This document shows, in pieces, positions 34,709 to 46,138 of a stretch of DNA of 64,000 nt. The stretch's first letter is position 1. Each line of letters starts with the position of its first letter. The position numbers and the translations under genes are program-made. This DNA comes from Morinoia aosen (taxonomy: Eukaryota > Arthropoda > Malacostraca > Amphipoda > Talitridae): the NCBI GenBank assembly GCA_030386875.1, contig CM059573.1, positions 31,475,891-31,539,890 of the forward strand, read 5' to 3'. The notes under the pieces are model-generated. The model did no database searches, had not been told where the DNA came from, and saw only the letters and a list, made by a program, of their open reading frames with translations.

Positions 34709-34751
34709 CTAATTTCAAACGTTTCGGCCACAGGCCATCATCAGTGATTAG
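34709..34751 (-). ncRNA. Candidate hammerhead ribozyme of the Penelope element
   Basis: Minus-strand sequence contains ACTGATGA, a GGCC-TGT-GGCC hairpin (stem II) and CGAAAC, the conserved hammerhead core. CTAAT upstream can pair with ATTAG downstream as stem I, and AAAC with GTTT as a minimal stem III. Hammerhead motifs are known in Penelope-like elements. Self-cleavage is not shown by sequence alone. Confidence 0.6.
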
Positions 34752-34854
34752 AATTCTGAAAAGTACAAAGTAAAAAGTAAGAATAGACAAAATGACAAAT
34801 CAAATCGAAGAATGACCATTCTAAAAACAAGCTATCAAATTGCGTTAATTGTGA

Positions 34855-35748
34855 TTATCTATTTACAATGGCTAAAGGAAAAGAACTCAGAGTGTTATTT
34901 AAAGCCGGCCTACGTTTAAAAATGTACAAGGACTCTAAAATGCGCATATCTGTATATAACTGGGGTTTTGCTAAGATTGAAAATTGATTAATGGAAATTG
35001 CACTATCGCACTCGTCCGAATGCTCTCGAACGGCGGAAAAAGGGGGTTTTGCCAAAATTGAGCCTGTTCTAAAGCTCCTACCAGAATGCTCGCTGACTCG
35101 AGTGCGAAGACTACGGGATGTGCATCCAACGTACTCTGATGCACAGCGTGCACAACTAAACTTATAAACAAGAGTAGCTTGCATTCCGGCAGGAAGCATA
35201 TCTTTATAATTAAAAAACGACGATATTCTAAAATTGTTTACCAGTATTATTTTAAAATTCACATCAGAAAAATATTTCGAAAACACACCAGCCAATTCTT
35301 TCTTTAACTTCTCTGACTGCGCACCAAAGTAAGGAAGCGATACATATGCAGTCCGATGGGCGGGGTCGATGTTGCCAACTTCAGATCCGTTGTTATAGAA
35401 TCTATCGAGGAATAAACGTATTTTTGAATCTATACAACTTACGGAGTAGCCATTGTTTTTGAAAAAAGATCTCTAAAAATGAAATTCTTGATGTTAGAAA
35501 GCGAAATTAGTACATATATTAAAAGCGCGGGATATCAACGTTCTGGCACTATTGATTTTAAAAGACCACGGACAAAAGCTGTAAAAACTTAAGCCTAGTC
35601 CTGAAAAACTCTTTTTTCTATAAACGGTGCTCTCAAATTTATTTGATTTATGAATTAGGCAGTCTAAAAATGAAAGTTTTTGATCTTGTTCTATTTCCAT
35701 GATAAATTTTATGTTTTCATGTTTTTTATTCAAATAATTCAAGAACAA
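34855..35748 (-). pseudogene. Penelope-like RT with GIY-YIG endonuclease, broken
   Basis: The protein would copy its RNA and nick the target through the GIY-YIG nuclease. From 35748 the frame reads FLNYLNKKHENIKFIMEIEQ then LSFLDCLIHK and ESTVYRKKSFSGLGL, the distal palm/thumb part of Penelope reverse transcriptases. Frames shift between 35490 and 35295. The last open part (35295-34855) contains LVYKFSCARCASEYVGCTSR and LRTRVSEH, the GIY-YIG core with its Arg and following His, then a run ending near 34858. The catalytic palm is missing because of 5' truncation. Confidence 0.85.
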
Positions 35749-35948
35749 TTGGGCGTGAGATGATTCACGAAAGAGCAGGAACGTATCATCTGTGTAACGT
35801 CTATATTTATAGACGTCTATCTAACGTCTATAAATATTTATTATTTTATGTACAGAAAAATGTTGTGGAATAACTTCGGAGAGATATTAAATGCGGTAGC
35901 TTTTTTAGGGAAACTCACCAGAGAATGAACAAAATAATGGACTTTGAT

Positions 35949-36250
35949 TCCTCTCAGGGGGATACAACCATTGTATCTATGGGAATTAGCGCTCCCAGGG
36001 GAAAAATGTGAGGGCCCGAGCTGAGAGTTAGGTAGGCCTTCTTTTTATTGAAATAAAATGTTTTTTGTTATGATAAGGACCAACTTTTTTCGGTTCACTA
36101 CTGTCCTATTTTTCAGCACCTCTGACTTTCTTCTTCAACTTTTATCTTATTTCATGAACTTCTTTCCCATCTTACTGTTTCTATGCCCTTTCTGCATAGA
36201 TTCCTCATTTTCTTATCTCCATACTAAATGGTGCCTTCCTCCTTCTGACT
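35949..36250 (+). mobile_element. SINE-A copy 2, 3' end lost
   Basis: Starts CCTCTCAGGGGGATACAACC and matches other copies to TGGTGCCTTCCTCCTTC, after which the (TAATC)n tail is absent. Confidence 0.75.
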
Positions 36251-36284
36251 TTGAGTTCTAATTAGGAAATTACCTTTTATATTG

Positions 36285-36910
36285 AGAGAGCGTAGGTTTT
36301 TGTTTTATTATGGGCCATCCTATTTCGATTCACTGCTGTCAATTTTTCACCATTTCTGGCGTTTTCCTTCACCTATTACCTGGTTTCATTAACTGCCCTC
36401 TCCCCTCAGGGGATACAACTATTGTATCTATGGGAATTAGCAATCCCAGGGGAACCATGTGAGGGCCCGAGCTAAAGGTTAGGTAGGCTTCCTTTTTGTT
36501 GTAATAAAAGAGGTTTTTGTTTTGTTACGGACCATCTTTTTTCGGTTTACTGCTGTCCTGTTTTTCAGCACCTACTACTTTCTTCTTCAACTTTTTTCTT
36601 GTTTCATGAACTTCTTTCCTAGCTTACTGTTTCTGTGCACCTTGTGCATAGATTCCGCGTTCCCTCAACTCCATACTAAATGGTGCCTTCCTCTTACCTC
36701 TCTTGGAACATCTTTGTCTTGGTTAAGGGAGGCTAAAAATTTCTTTAATAATAATAATAATGAACTGCCCTCTTTATTTGCTATTAGTTACGTGCATGGA
36801 GTCTTGTGTGGGAACAAACCTTGTGCATACATTCCCCGTTCTTTCAAGTTTACATTGAATGATTCCTTCATCTATTTGATAGAAATTTGTTGTGGTTAGA
36901 GAGGCTTTTA
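36285..36910 (+). mobile_element. SINE-A, older copy split by copy 3
   Basis: 36285-36401 and 36774-36910 together match SINE-A from the GTTTTTGTTTTATTA region to the end (TTGTTGTGGTTAGAGAGGCT). The interruption is SINE-A copy 3. Confidence 0.65.
36402..36762 (+). mobile_element. SINE-A copy 3, full length
   Basis: Starts CCCCTCAGGGGATACAACTA and ends in (AAT)n. AACTGCCCTCT occurs at 36391-36401 and 36763-36773, an 11-bp TSD inside an older SINE-A copy. Confidence 0.85.
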
Positions 36911-36939
36911 CCACTAATTATCAAACATAATGTTGTATA

Positions 36940-38190
36940 GTGTGAACCGACTATTTCTCGGCTCATTGCAATCCTGTTCTTTGAAACCTAACATATTCAA
37001 CGTATATTTTTTATCATAAACTTCCTACCTTGCTGCTTCCATCTAAAATATCTTCTGCAAGAACATACCTTGTACATAGATTCCCTGATCTCTTAAGGGG
37101 ACCATGTCCATTTTGGCTTCTAAAATTAAAAAATTAATAATAAATACTTCTATAGCGAAATAAGCTTGGAGGTCTTCACAACATGCTTAGAACTTTCGAA
37201 TGAATGTCCAGAGCCCAAAAAATTTTAAATTTGCACATACCCCCCTTCCCCCCCCTGAGGGGGAAATTGCTAAAAGGCCTAATGCCGCAGCCAATACTGT
37301 ACGTAGAGACGATTTGTTTTTTTTTTGTCCGATTCACAATGAACTGGTCTACAATTGCTGGCATCGTTTTTTTTCATATTGCTCAAAAAAAAATTTAAAA
37401 TTTTTTAATAAATTTTGAAAAAGTGTTTAATTTTAGTTATTCCTTTGAATGGCTATAAAAAATATCCAATCAACTGATCAATAAACAACTACGCAGGCTT
37501 ATAGTGCTCACCTTGATCTTTATACAATGATAAAAAGATCTTCATAAGTAAAAAACTGATGGAGAAAAAAAATTTAAAAAGTTCAGCACTTTTGTCTCGC
37601 AATGAGTTTTTCTTGGATGTGCGATTTTTTTTCTCCAACAGTTTTTTACTTATGAAGGAGATCTTTTCATCATTGTAAAGATCAAGGTGAGCACTACAAA
37701 CCTGAGTAGTTTTTTATTGATCAGTTGATTTGGATATTTTTTTATAGCCATTCAAAGGAATAACTAGAATTGAACACTTTTTTTCAAAATTTTTAAAAAA
37801 ATTTTAAATTTTTTTTGAAGCAAAATGAAAAAAAGCGATGCCAGCAATTGTAGACCAGTTCATTGTGAATCGGACAAAAAAAACTAATCGTCTCTACGTA
37901 CAGTATCGGCTGCGGCATTAGGCCTTTTAGCAATTTCCCCCTCAGGGGGGGGGGGTAAGGGGGGTATGTGAAAATTTAAAAATTGTGGGCTCTGGACATT
38001 CATTCGATAGTTCTAAGCATGTTGTGAAGACCTCCAAGCTTATTTCGCTCTAGAAGTATTTTTTATTTATTTTTCAACTTTAGAAGCCAAAATAGACATG
38101 GTCCCCTTAATGACCTGCCAAATGGTGCCTTCTTTCTTCCTGTTTGTGAAACTCCTTTTTTTTTTGCGGCGAGAGGTGCTGAACGATATC
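36940..38190 (+). mobile_element. SINE-A, old copy split by a TTAA foldback
   Basis: 36940-37092 (GTGAACCGACTATTTCTCGG through TAGATTCCCTGATCTC) and 38111-38190 (CCAAATGGTGCCTTC onward) are the two halves of one diverged copy. A 1-kb TTAA element separates them. Confidence 0.6.
37097..38106. mobile_element. TTAA-flanked foldback, 1010 bp
   Basis: The whole element is a long imperfect palindrome. It starts GGGGACCATGTCCATTTTGG and ends with the inverse CCAAAATAGACATGGTCCCC, with TTAA at 37093-37096 and 38107-38110. Arms of about 490 bp meet near 37600. C- and G-runs in the arms (37241-37262 and 37940-37965) mirror each other. The TTAA target suggests piggyBac- or Kolobok-type mobilisation. 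Non-coding. Confidence 0.88.
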
Positions 38191-38329
38191 ATATTCTTCT
38201 ATATTTTCTTCATCTTATCATTTCTTTATCTAATCCGTACTACAATGTATCATAAATGCGGGTAATTTTAACTTTCCCGCATAGCAACAATCAATGCTCT
38301 CTGTTCTTAGCACTCCAATGGCGAATGTA

Positions 38330-38630
38330 GGAGACCTTGAGCTAAAGGTTAGGTAAGCCTTCATTTCGTTTAAGTAGAATAGTTTTTTTTTGTCATTTTG
38401 TTACGGGCCATCTTTTATACGGCTCACTGCTGTCCTGTTTTTCATCACCTACTACATTCTTCTTCAAATTTCATCTTATTTCATAAACTTCTTACTAAAC
38501 TCACTGTTTCTCCGCACATTGTGGATAGATTCCGCGTTCCCACAACTCCATACTAAATGGTGCCTTCCTCTCTTCGGAACACTTTCTTTTAGCGGTTTGG
38601 GAGGCTAGAACTATCATCTAATCTAATCCT
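38330..38630 (+). mobile_element. SINE-A copy 4, 5' truncated
   Basis: Begins at GACCTTGAGCTAAAGGTTAGG and ends ATCTAATCTAATCC. Confidence 0.75.
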
Positions 38631-39289
38631 TCTTCTCTGTGGATCTATGGATCGCCAGTGTTGCGGATGAAGAGGCTTAAACTAACATCTAATCAAATCT
38701 AATCAGCCCTCTGTTCGTTATGTAACTTTAAGGAATGCAATAGTTTATAACGGGTGTGTGTTCAAGTACTCAATGTGTTCGAGTTTCTTTGGTATTGAAG
38801 CAGGAATGGCGCTTGAAAGAAAATTTTGCAATTTTTTAGGGTGTTGGCATTACTCGAAAAATTTGAATGCTCGAAACGCATTTACATTTGAAAATACATT
38901 CTCCCGCTGTTTAGTTCATGAACTTAAAAGCGGAATTCTTATGTCGCACTTTTTATTACAAATAAACGATATCTCTGTTGAATTGTATGATCCTTTTTAC
39001 AATTGAACTCGGCGCGCAATCGTCTGCTTCATCAGTATAGAAAAGTATCAAAACACTCTGTATGACTGAATTAAACTGATTTTCCTATTGTTTCAATTGA
39101 ACTTTTAATTTAAGAAGCTGTCCGTATGATAAACTCGGAGATCGATAACCTTTTAGTACTGGTGGAAAAGCTCGGAGGCGGACGGAATTCTATTTTTCTA
39201 AAATCCGTCGTGCGGAAGCAACACCGGCTATCGGTTCTGTTTCTGATCGTACGTCTGGAAGGCAGAATACGCTGCATCGTAGTACGCTG

Positions 39290-39405
39290 CCGCTGCTGAC
39301 GTCACGTAACCCTAGTGACGTCATCCGGCTTGTGTGAAATGAAGCCTTTCTATTGGCTAGTCGAGTTTGCGAGTGTGCACTGACGTCCCCATAGAAGTGA
39401 CTTTA
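39290..39405 (+). promoter_or_regulatory. Paired CRE and CCAAT boxes
   Basis: GCTGACGTCACG and AGTGACGTCATC lie 20 bp apart, followed by CTATTGGCTAG (inverted CCAAT) and CTGACGTCCCC. The arrangement is promoter-like, but no gene start follows. A hAT element begins at 39437. Confidence 0.4.
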
Positions 39406-39436
39406 CTCCTTTAAGTCTACCAAGGTGCGCTACCAC

Positions 39437-41497
39437 CAGTGTTTCCACGAGCAGGGTAATTACCCCAGTGTAGGGTAATCAGGGGTACCTCAGGGTAATG
39501 TTTAGGGTAATGAAAAATATGGGTAAATATAGGGTAATCAGAGCTCCGTGAAGGAAGTGCCCGCCTAATCTACGAAAAATTGAAAATTGAAAGCCAATAT
39601 GCAAGCACCCTGCTGGTCACAACTTGAACGAAATACAATGAAACGAATCAGAATTTAGCGTTCACAAAACTGCACCGCTGCTGTGGTTGATGTCGCTCAT
39701 TTAAATGTCATCAGGTATCGCTCACGAAAGACGGCGTCAAGATACGAAGCCATAATATCTCTTGTCCTCTTCGTTATGACAAATGATTCTGAGTTGCATT
39801 TCGCTAATAAAAAACTCGATCGGTATCAGCAAGAGCCAGTCGACGAAAGTGACTGTCCTGTTCTGATTGCGCGCGTGCTTATATGCTTCAACAGAATATT
39901 GATAGGTATGTTTGTTGTATTTTTAAATACCACAGCTAATATATTTCATCGTATAAATATTTAATAGGTTCATTCTTGTGATAGTCATTGAATTAAGAGC
40001 AGAGTTACCTCACAGCGCCGGTATTTTGCCAGCTAATTAGACGAAAGGCGTCCTATTTCTTAGCCATGTTGCCCGCCAACGAAGCATGTTATTGTAGCGA
40101 TGAAAAAAAAAAATACAAGGTACTTTGACACTTCGAGTTGCAAAAGGTGCTAAAGGCGAAAGGAAGAAGCTATAAAATTAGTTACAAAAATTTATTCAAA
40201 CAAAAAAGTACAGTTATTGACTTAAAACTTGCAATATATGTTTGTATTCTCACTGTCTTTCTTAGGCGCTATAACACGGGAATATAATTGGATATAGCTG
40301 CGATCATGCCTAGAATTCCGTCAACCGAAATTGAAGCACTAGGGCTTCTAACAACTGAGTGTTGAGGAAATTTTATACTTGTTAATAAAGAAAAAGTAAT
40401 TTTTTCAAAACCTCTGAATTTCCTCAATCGCCCTTTGAGAAAAAAATAAGTTTGATTACTTTACGATCAACATCATGAATTGATGAGTGAATGTGATTAC
40501 AACGAAGTCTCTGAGTAGCATATGTGATGTAACAAGATTTCGCTTGGATGAAATCCGTAATGAAAAGATATGACGAAGGTCATGTGTGAGGAAAGCCAGA
40601 AAGTCATCAGAGAGAGTGGATCAAAGTGTTAGGTTAGATTGAGCATGCGGAAAGAATGGCTGAAGCGCGTGAATGGGCGGAAGATTAAATGAAAAATTGA
40701 TAATTATACCGGGGATAGGTACATTTATTGTTGCATACCTTGCAGCATGGCAAATGATCGCGCACCGAGTGAGGAAGAGCCAACGACACCACCTCGAAAA
40801 AAGGAGAGCTCTACGTGAAAGCAAAAAACTACCTGCAAAAATTTAAAGATGCGTGGACATCGGAACTTGAGTTGAGGAATGGTTAGCCAAGTCTTCAAAA
40901 TTAACATGGCAAAAGGATGTGGCATGTTGTAAGGTTTGTCGAACCGATATTACTGGTGAGAAATCGGAGATCAAGCGTCACATGCCTCAGAGACACAAAC
41001 AACGAACCATGATGGCAAAAGAAAACATCAATTGCCAGCTACGTGATATCCAAAGATCTTCTCGAAAATCGTGCTCGTAAAGTGGAACTGTAAGTTTGTG
41101 CATTTTTAGCTAAGCACCACCTACCTATCTCACTGTGTGAGCCTCTTTTAGATTTGATGAAATTAAAATTCCCAGATCAACAGTCGCTGAAATAGGTGCA
41201 CCTTGGAAAACAGCGGGCATCAAACATAATTCGACAGGTATTTGGCAAACATTTTGTATGTGATATCGTCTGGGATATCAAAGCAGCATTCTAACGTCGT
41301 TCAACTGGCCTTCCCTCCTGACGCTCATGCAGTATGTAACACAGGACTTATTCATACTGACGGAGCTCTGGAAACCAGTCCATTTACCTTTTAGTTAATT
41401 TATCGATTATAGGTCTGGATTAGCTATTTTAGGGTAATCTGGGGTAATCAACACCCTTCAGCTAGGGTAATTAGAGTCGCCTCGCGTGGAAACCCTG
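39437..41497 (+). mobile_element. hAT element, 2.06 kb, perfect 8-bp TSD
   Basis: The ends are CAGTGTTTCCACGAG and, inverted, CTCGCGTGGAAACCCTG. GCTACCAC lies at 39429-39436 and 41498-41505, a perfect TSD. GGGTAAT occurs at least six times in the first 100 bp and about four times in the last 80 bp. A BED-type finger trace (ACCKVCRTDITG, then IKRHMPQRHKQR) is readable near 40920-41000 between stops. The transposase core is missing, so it is an internally deleted copy. Confidence 0.88.
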
Positions 41498-41909
41498 GCT
41501 ACCACACGAGACAACCAGTGTGGCGTTGCCAATTGCAGAGGGAGGTTGTAGCTCGCAGTGACTGCGGCATGTGACTTCATATTTCATCATTAAATGAAAA
41601 ACATAAAGAACGTATACAAAACTTAGATCATGTTTGACGCTTTTAAATGTCATTGCATTATTTATTGACTTCATTCTCTAAAAACGGATGAGATTGAAGG
41701 GTCATACGACTATTGGTTCAATAAAATTCTTTTGATGTATTATTGACTTCCAGGAAAATATTTAATTTGTGACAATCAATATTAAATGCACTATTAAAAA
41801 TATCATACTGTAATACATTTTTGACATCGTTTTACGCATATAAATATAATAATTTGTGTTTTTATACCGACCAGAAATAAAGAAAAGGAACAGTGATTTA
41901 ATTAATTAA

Positions 41910-42120
41910 CACTTAGAGTGCGGCAACTAAATATAAAGTTCAACACCGAACTCAAATTTTAAGTCAATTGTAGTAAAATATTTTGAAAACACCAAACATG
42001 AACTGGATCGTGCTTTCATTTAGCTTTGATTAAAAATTTATGGAAATTGAGTTTGCGTCGGTGAGCAGCATTATGAAATTACCTCCGTGTACACAGGTGG
42101 CGCACGTCGCATTCAAAGCG
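41910..42120 (-). mobile_element. TTAA-flanked MITE, copy 1 (211 bp)
   Basis: TTAA is followed by CACTTAGAGTGCGGCAACTA. The element ends TGGCGCACGTCGCATTCAAA then GCG before TTAA. It is an inverted copy of the element at 42637-42857. piggyBac-like MITE by target site. Confidence 0.75.
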
Positions 42121-42632
42121 TTAAGCACATTCATTTGGTATATTGATATAGTTGGGTTCAAGCCTAAAAAACATTAGATGGTTTGATCATTAGAAGCTGA
42201 ATAAATTATTGCCTATTTTCTACCCGCTACGTATGGTAGAAAATTAAAAATGAATGCACATTCAGTTACCTGACTTCATAGAGTCAATCTTCTTTTTCCT
42301 GACACTTTTGTGGCAGTTAGTAATGTTTTCTATTTTTTTATGGCTTCGATAGTTACATCATATTCAGCTAAACTGTTTAAACTTATAAACCTATGGATTA
42401 TTCTTTTTCAACTTTCTGACCACTTTATTTATCATAAAATACTACCTGATAAACATTCCAATATATGGAAAAGTTACAGCATTTGAAAATGAAACGTCAC
42501 GAATGTATGGGAAATGGTAATATTCCGCTTTATTTTGTACAGAAATTACGACTAATTATATGCCTAAAATGATACTTAATTGCTTATATAAGACTTATTA
42601 GCATTCCATATTATAGGACACTGCGCCATTTA
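42121..42632. other. No gene; spacer between two MITE copies
   Basis: AT-rich, nothing recognised. Confidence 0.5.
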
Positions 42633-42636
42633 TTAA

Positions 42637-42857
42637 CACTTTGACTGCGACGTGCGCCACCGGTGGCACACGGAGGAAATTTTCATAATGCTGCTGACCG
42701 ACCAGTAGTCGCAAACTCAATTTTCATAAATATTTAATCAAAACTAAATGCAGGCACGATCCAGTTAATGTTTGTTATTTTCAAAATAGTTTACTATAAT
42801 TGACTTAAAATTTGAGTTTGGTGGTGAACTTAATACCTAGTTGCCGCAGTCAAAGTG
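42637..42857 (+). mobile_element. TTAA-flanked MITE, copy 2 (221 bp)
   Basis: Begins CACTTTGACTGCGACGTGCG after TTAA and ends TTGCCGCAGTCAAAGTG before TTAA. CACTTTGACTGCG and CGCAGTCAAAGTG are perfect terminal inverted repeats. Confidence 0.82.
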
Positions 42858-43109
42858 TTAAATCCTTCGACTTTCTACTGAATGGCGGACCGAGCTTATT
42901 TTGGCTCAGTGAGAGGCGGTGTTCCATAGCATAGGATATTGATGAAAGGCTTCTATTATCAATTGTATGGCGGATCGAGACCATAGTGAACCAGACGGAA
43001 ACGGTGTTGCAGACATCCTAACACTACGACGCTCAGTCGCGCACTGCTCTGTCGCCACGGTACACATAATAAGGTAGTAGTATTCAAGTCTTTTCTTAAA
43101 AGAGCCCTG

Positions 43110-43478
43110 GGGACGGTGACGTCACAGGTCCAGAACGAATAGCAACACAGATCAACAGAGTAGCGCTATCTGGCGACAATATGTGACAATATCGAGTCTG
43201 CTGTACGACAAGTTGTACAACAACAACGCGACCAGTAACAAGACAACTCGTCGGCGTTGGTGTCTGCAAGAATGGCGTCTTCAAATAGAATGGAAAAATG
43301 TTCTTTCATCGAATTGGAAAATAATTCTAGAGATCAACCTGATAACAAGTACTTCCAATATCATCATGCATATTTTAAAGAGTGGCCAAGAGCAAGTGGT
43401 AGTGAAATTTTAGGTCAATTAAGGAATCTAATTTGTGCGAACATATTGTGTGTAGCCGCCATTCTCGAAAACAGATAA
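43110..43478 (+). CDS. Candidate first exon of unknown gene
   Basis: A GC-richer, promoter-like stretch (GGTGACGTCACAGG near 43120) precedes ATG at 43272 in a good initiation context (CAAGAATGG). The frame runs 68 codons (MASSNRMEKCSFIELENN start) to a stop at 43478. I recognise no domain. It lies about 4.4 kb upstream of prefoldin exon 2 but does not resemble the prefoldin N-terminus. It may be a first exon of a lost gene or a TE. Confidence 0.25.
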
Positions 43479-44334
43479 CAGAAGAATCGTTTCGCCGTTC
43501 AAAACAAAAGTACTTCTTGATAACATTGTGGTGCAATTGCCTTATAATGACATGAATTTTAGTATTGGAGGTAAGATATACAATTGTCATTATGTGTAAA
43601 TTTTGTACGAATTTATCAGTACGTTTCCAATCCGTGAATTGGCTGATGGTGGTACAATTTTGTTGAAAGCTTTCGTGACACGTTGAGATCCCGTAGAAGA
43701 ATAATTAAACAGGTAAATGAATTTTGAGAAGAGTAATTCAAGGTAATAGTTTTAAATATTTTTGGTAAATTTATATGAATGGTGCAAATTGGAATGAATG
43801 TTTTTGTTCCTAATATGACAAATTTTACTAGCTGGTTGGCTAATTAGGGATTATTATACAATTTGTAAGTAGGGGTATGGATAATTTCTACAGATGGTAA
43901 CTAGAACTTATTTTGAGAACTCGAAAACTAAGCATTTGCAAGCACAATGTCATTCTATTAAAACATCTTGAAATCTACCACATTACCTATCTATGACAAC
44001 AAAATTATTCAAATAGTTGACAACATTAAACGGTCAAATTTTACTTGAATGTTGTCGACAATTTTCACAATTTTGTGGCCAATAATCAATAAAGGAACAC
44101 ATTTAAAAATGTTTTACAGGAATGATATTCTGCTTGCTGATGGGTTATTTTTTAATTATTCAACTTTGAAGTTGGCTTGTGCGCGCCAGGGAAGCGAGAG
44201 TCCCAAGCGTAATTTAATTAATAACGGAAGCTAACCCCCTATTACAAACGTAAAGAGGTTGGGTTGTGAGGGGTAGCTACAGTTCTAGTGAAAATGATAA
44301 ATAAAGGTTTCTAGTGACTTCCGTTTACTTCCGG

Positions 44335-45008
44335 GGTCAATGTGAAGTTCAATGCAATCACGGAAAATAAGAATTCCGATCTTAGGAATCACTAAAGGAA
44401 CCCATCTAAGAACGTTTTACATGAATGACATTCTGCTCGCTGATGCGTTATTTTCGAATAATTGAACTTTGAAGTTGGCCTTTGCGCCAAAGGAAGCGAG
44501 CGCGTGAAACTGAATTTCATTAAAAACGGAAGCTATTACGAACGTCAAGAGGTTGGGTCGTGAGGGGGAGGCACAGTTCTTCTAGTGAAAATTATAAATA
44601 AAGCTTCTAACCCACCCATTAGGGTGACGACCGCAATCTTGTTGACATCGGGTCCAAGATGGTGGCGCCCATGGTGGTCGCCATCTTAGACCCGATGTAA
44701 ACAAGATTGCGGTCGTCACCCTAAAGGGTGGGTTAGAAGCTTTATTTATGATTTTCACTAGAAGAACTGTGCCTCCCCCTCACGACCCAACCTCTTTACG
44801 TTTTAATAGGGGGTTAGCTTCCGTTTTTAATTAAATTACGCTCGTTGCCTTAAGCGCGGGAAGGCCAACTTCAAAGTTCAATAATTCGAAAATAAAGCAT
44901 CAGCGAGCAGAATGTCGTTCTTGTAAAACGTTCTTAAATGGGTTCCTTTAGTGATTGTTTGGAATATAAATATTAATTTACGTGATTGCATTAAACTTCA
45001 CATTGACC
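44335..45008. mobile_element. Foldback element FB8, copy 2 (674 bp)
   Basis: Starts GGTCAATGTGAAGTTCAATG and ends with the inverse. ACTTCCGG lies at 44327-44334 and 45009-45016, a perfect 8-bp TSD. The arms of about 330 bp join at CCAAGATGGTGGCGCCCATG then GTGGTCGCCATCTTA. Confidence 0.92.
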
Positions 45009-45016
45009 ACTTCCGG

Positions 45017-45325
45017 TGCCGCCACGGTGCGGTGCCGCCATAGCCACATGGCTAAAGGGTTCTCCCGCCGTGCGGGAGACCCGGGATCGAATCTCGGCGC
45101 TGGCAGTGGCAATTTTTCTCTGTTGGGTATAGGAGAAAAATTCCAAGCACAATACCCCACTCTACCCAGGTGTCTGAAATGGGTACAGGTCTTGACCGGG
45201 GGAACGCGTCCTGGCGTTAGTTATAAAGCATTTGAAAATCCAATGTACAAGGTGATATGTAACAGGCTTGATTGGAAATAAAGCATCCGTAGATGCCTTC
45301 ATTATTCATTATTATTATTTACATC
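45017..45325 (+). mobile_element. SINE-B copy 1, tRNA-like head
   Basis: The head has an A-box-like AGCCACATGGCTAAAGG and a B-box-like GGGATCGAATCTC next to a CTCCCGC/GCGGGAG hairpin. The body reads TTTTTCTCTGTTGGGTATAGG through GCATCCGTAGATGCCTTC, and the tail is (ATT)n. It is a pol III-type retroposon rather than a tRNA gene, since the acceptor stem is not formed. Confidence 0.8.
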
Positions 45326-46138
45326 ATCTCCAATGACAGCCACCCGGTACCCAAGATGGCGTCCGCCATCATGAAGCCGATGTACACGGACGTCACTACA
45401 AACGTTTATTTATAATTTTCAGTAGAAGAACTGTGGCTACCTCTCACGACCCAACCTCTTCACGTTTGTAATAGGGGGTTAGCTGCCGTTTCAACTCTGA
45501 AATTGCGTAAAAAAGGCCGTTCAGGAGCGCCGCTCGTATAACTTCAAACTTAAATAACTCAAAAACTAAGCATTTGCGAGCACATTGTCATTCATGTAAA
45601 ACGTCTTAAAATCGACTATATTACCTATCTATAGCAACGAAATTATGAAAATCGTTGACAACATTAAAGTAAAATTTGACTTATCAAACTCAATATTGAC
45701 CAAATTTATTGTTATTTAGAGTAAATCTGTAATGCTAAACAAATTGAAAGCTATGAAAATAATTTTCAGAATTATCCCATGTAATTGCAGTTCCTGCATT
45801 CATTTTCAAGTAAAATTATATGTTATACTTTAAGGGCTGCTGGTAGTATGACTTGACCTGAGAATTATAGCTGAAAGACACTCTGAGGATATGATTTTTA
45901 GAATTTGTTCATAATTCAGCTCATTTTATATGATTGAAGGGTTCTGTTGCATCATATGTTGAATTATAATTATTGTCTGCCAAATTATAATGATTTCATC
46001 TGTGGGTACCTTCTATTCTATCCATCATTGACTGAACAACAGTTCACTTGAGTTGTTGAATGTTTAGAGACCATTGGGGTAAAGTTTTTTATTTGCATTG
46101 TTTGCAACCTTGATTACTTATCATTTTTCAAAATGAGT

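Larger units (their letters stand above)
34640..35840 (-). mobile_element. Penelope-like retroelement fragment
   Basis: A reverse-transcriptase tail and a GIY-YIG domain on the minus strand identify a Penelope-like element, 5' truncated near 35840. The 3' untranslated region runs to about 34640 and contains a candidate hammerhead motif at 34709-34751. It lies inside block G. Confidence 0.85.
44060..45640. mobile_element. Old FB8 foldback split by FB8 copy 2 and SINE-B
   Basis: 44080-44326 (GGAACACATTTAAAAATG through GAAAATGATAAATAAAGG) and 45400-45620 (TTTATTTATAATTTTC through ATTCATGTAAAACGTC) are inverted arms of the FB8 family, more diverged than the inner copy. The inner copy sits in the centre, next to a SINE-B. 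A 130-bp direct repeat (AAAACTAAGCATTTGC to GTTGACAACATTAAA) lies at 43918-44041 and 45548-45682. Confidence 0.65.

Noticed and set aside
36058-36261. Recurrent small hydrophobic frames (MFFVM...-like) at 36058, 36522, 38390 and 57111
   Set aside because: They fall at the same place in SINE-A copies and reflect its T-rich middle. Copies differ by frameshifts, so coding selection is not evident.
45017-45095. Possible tRNA gene
   Set aside because: A- and B-box-like sequences are present, but the acceptor stem does not pair and the sequence continues into a repeated body and (ATT)n tail seen again at 48222. It is a SINE head.
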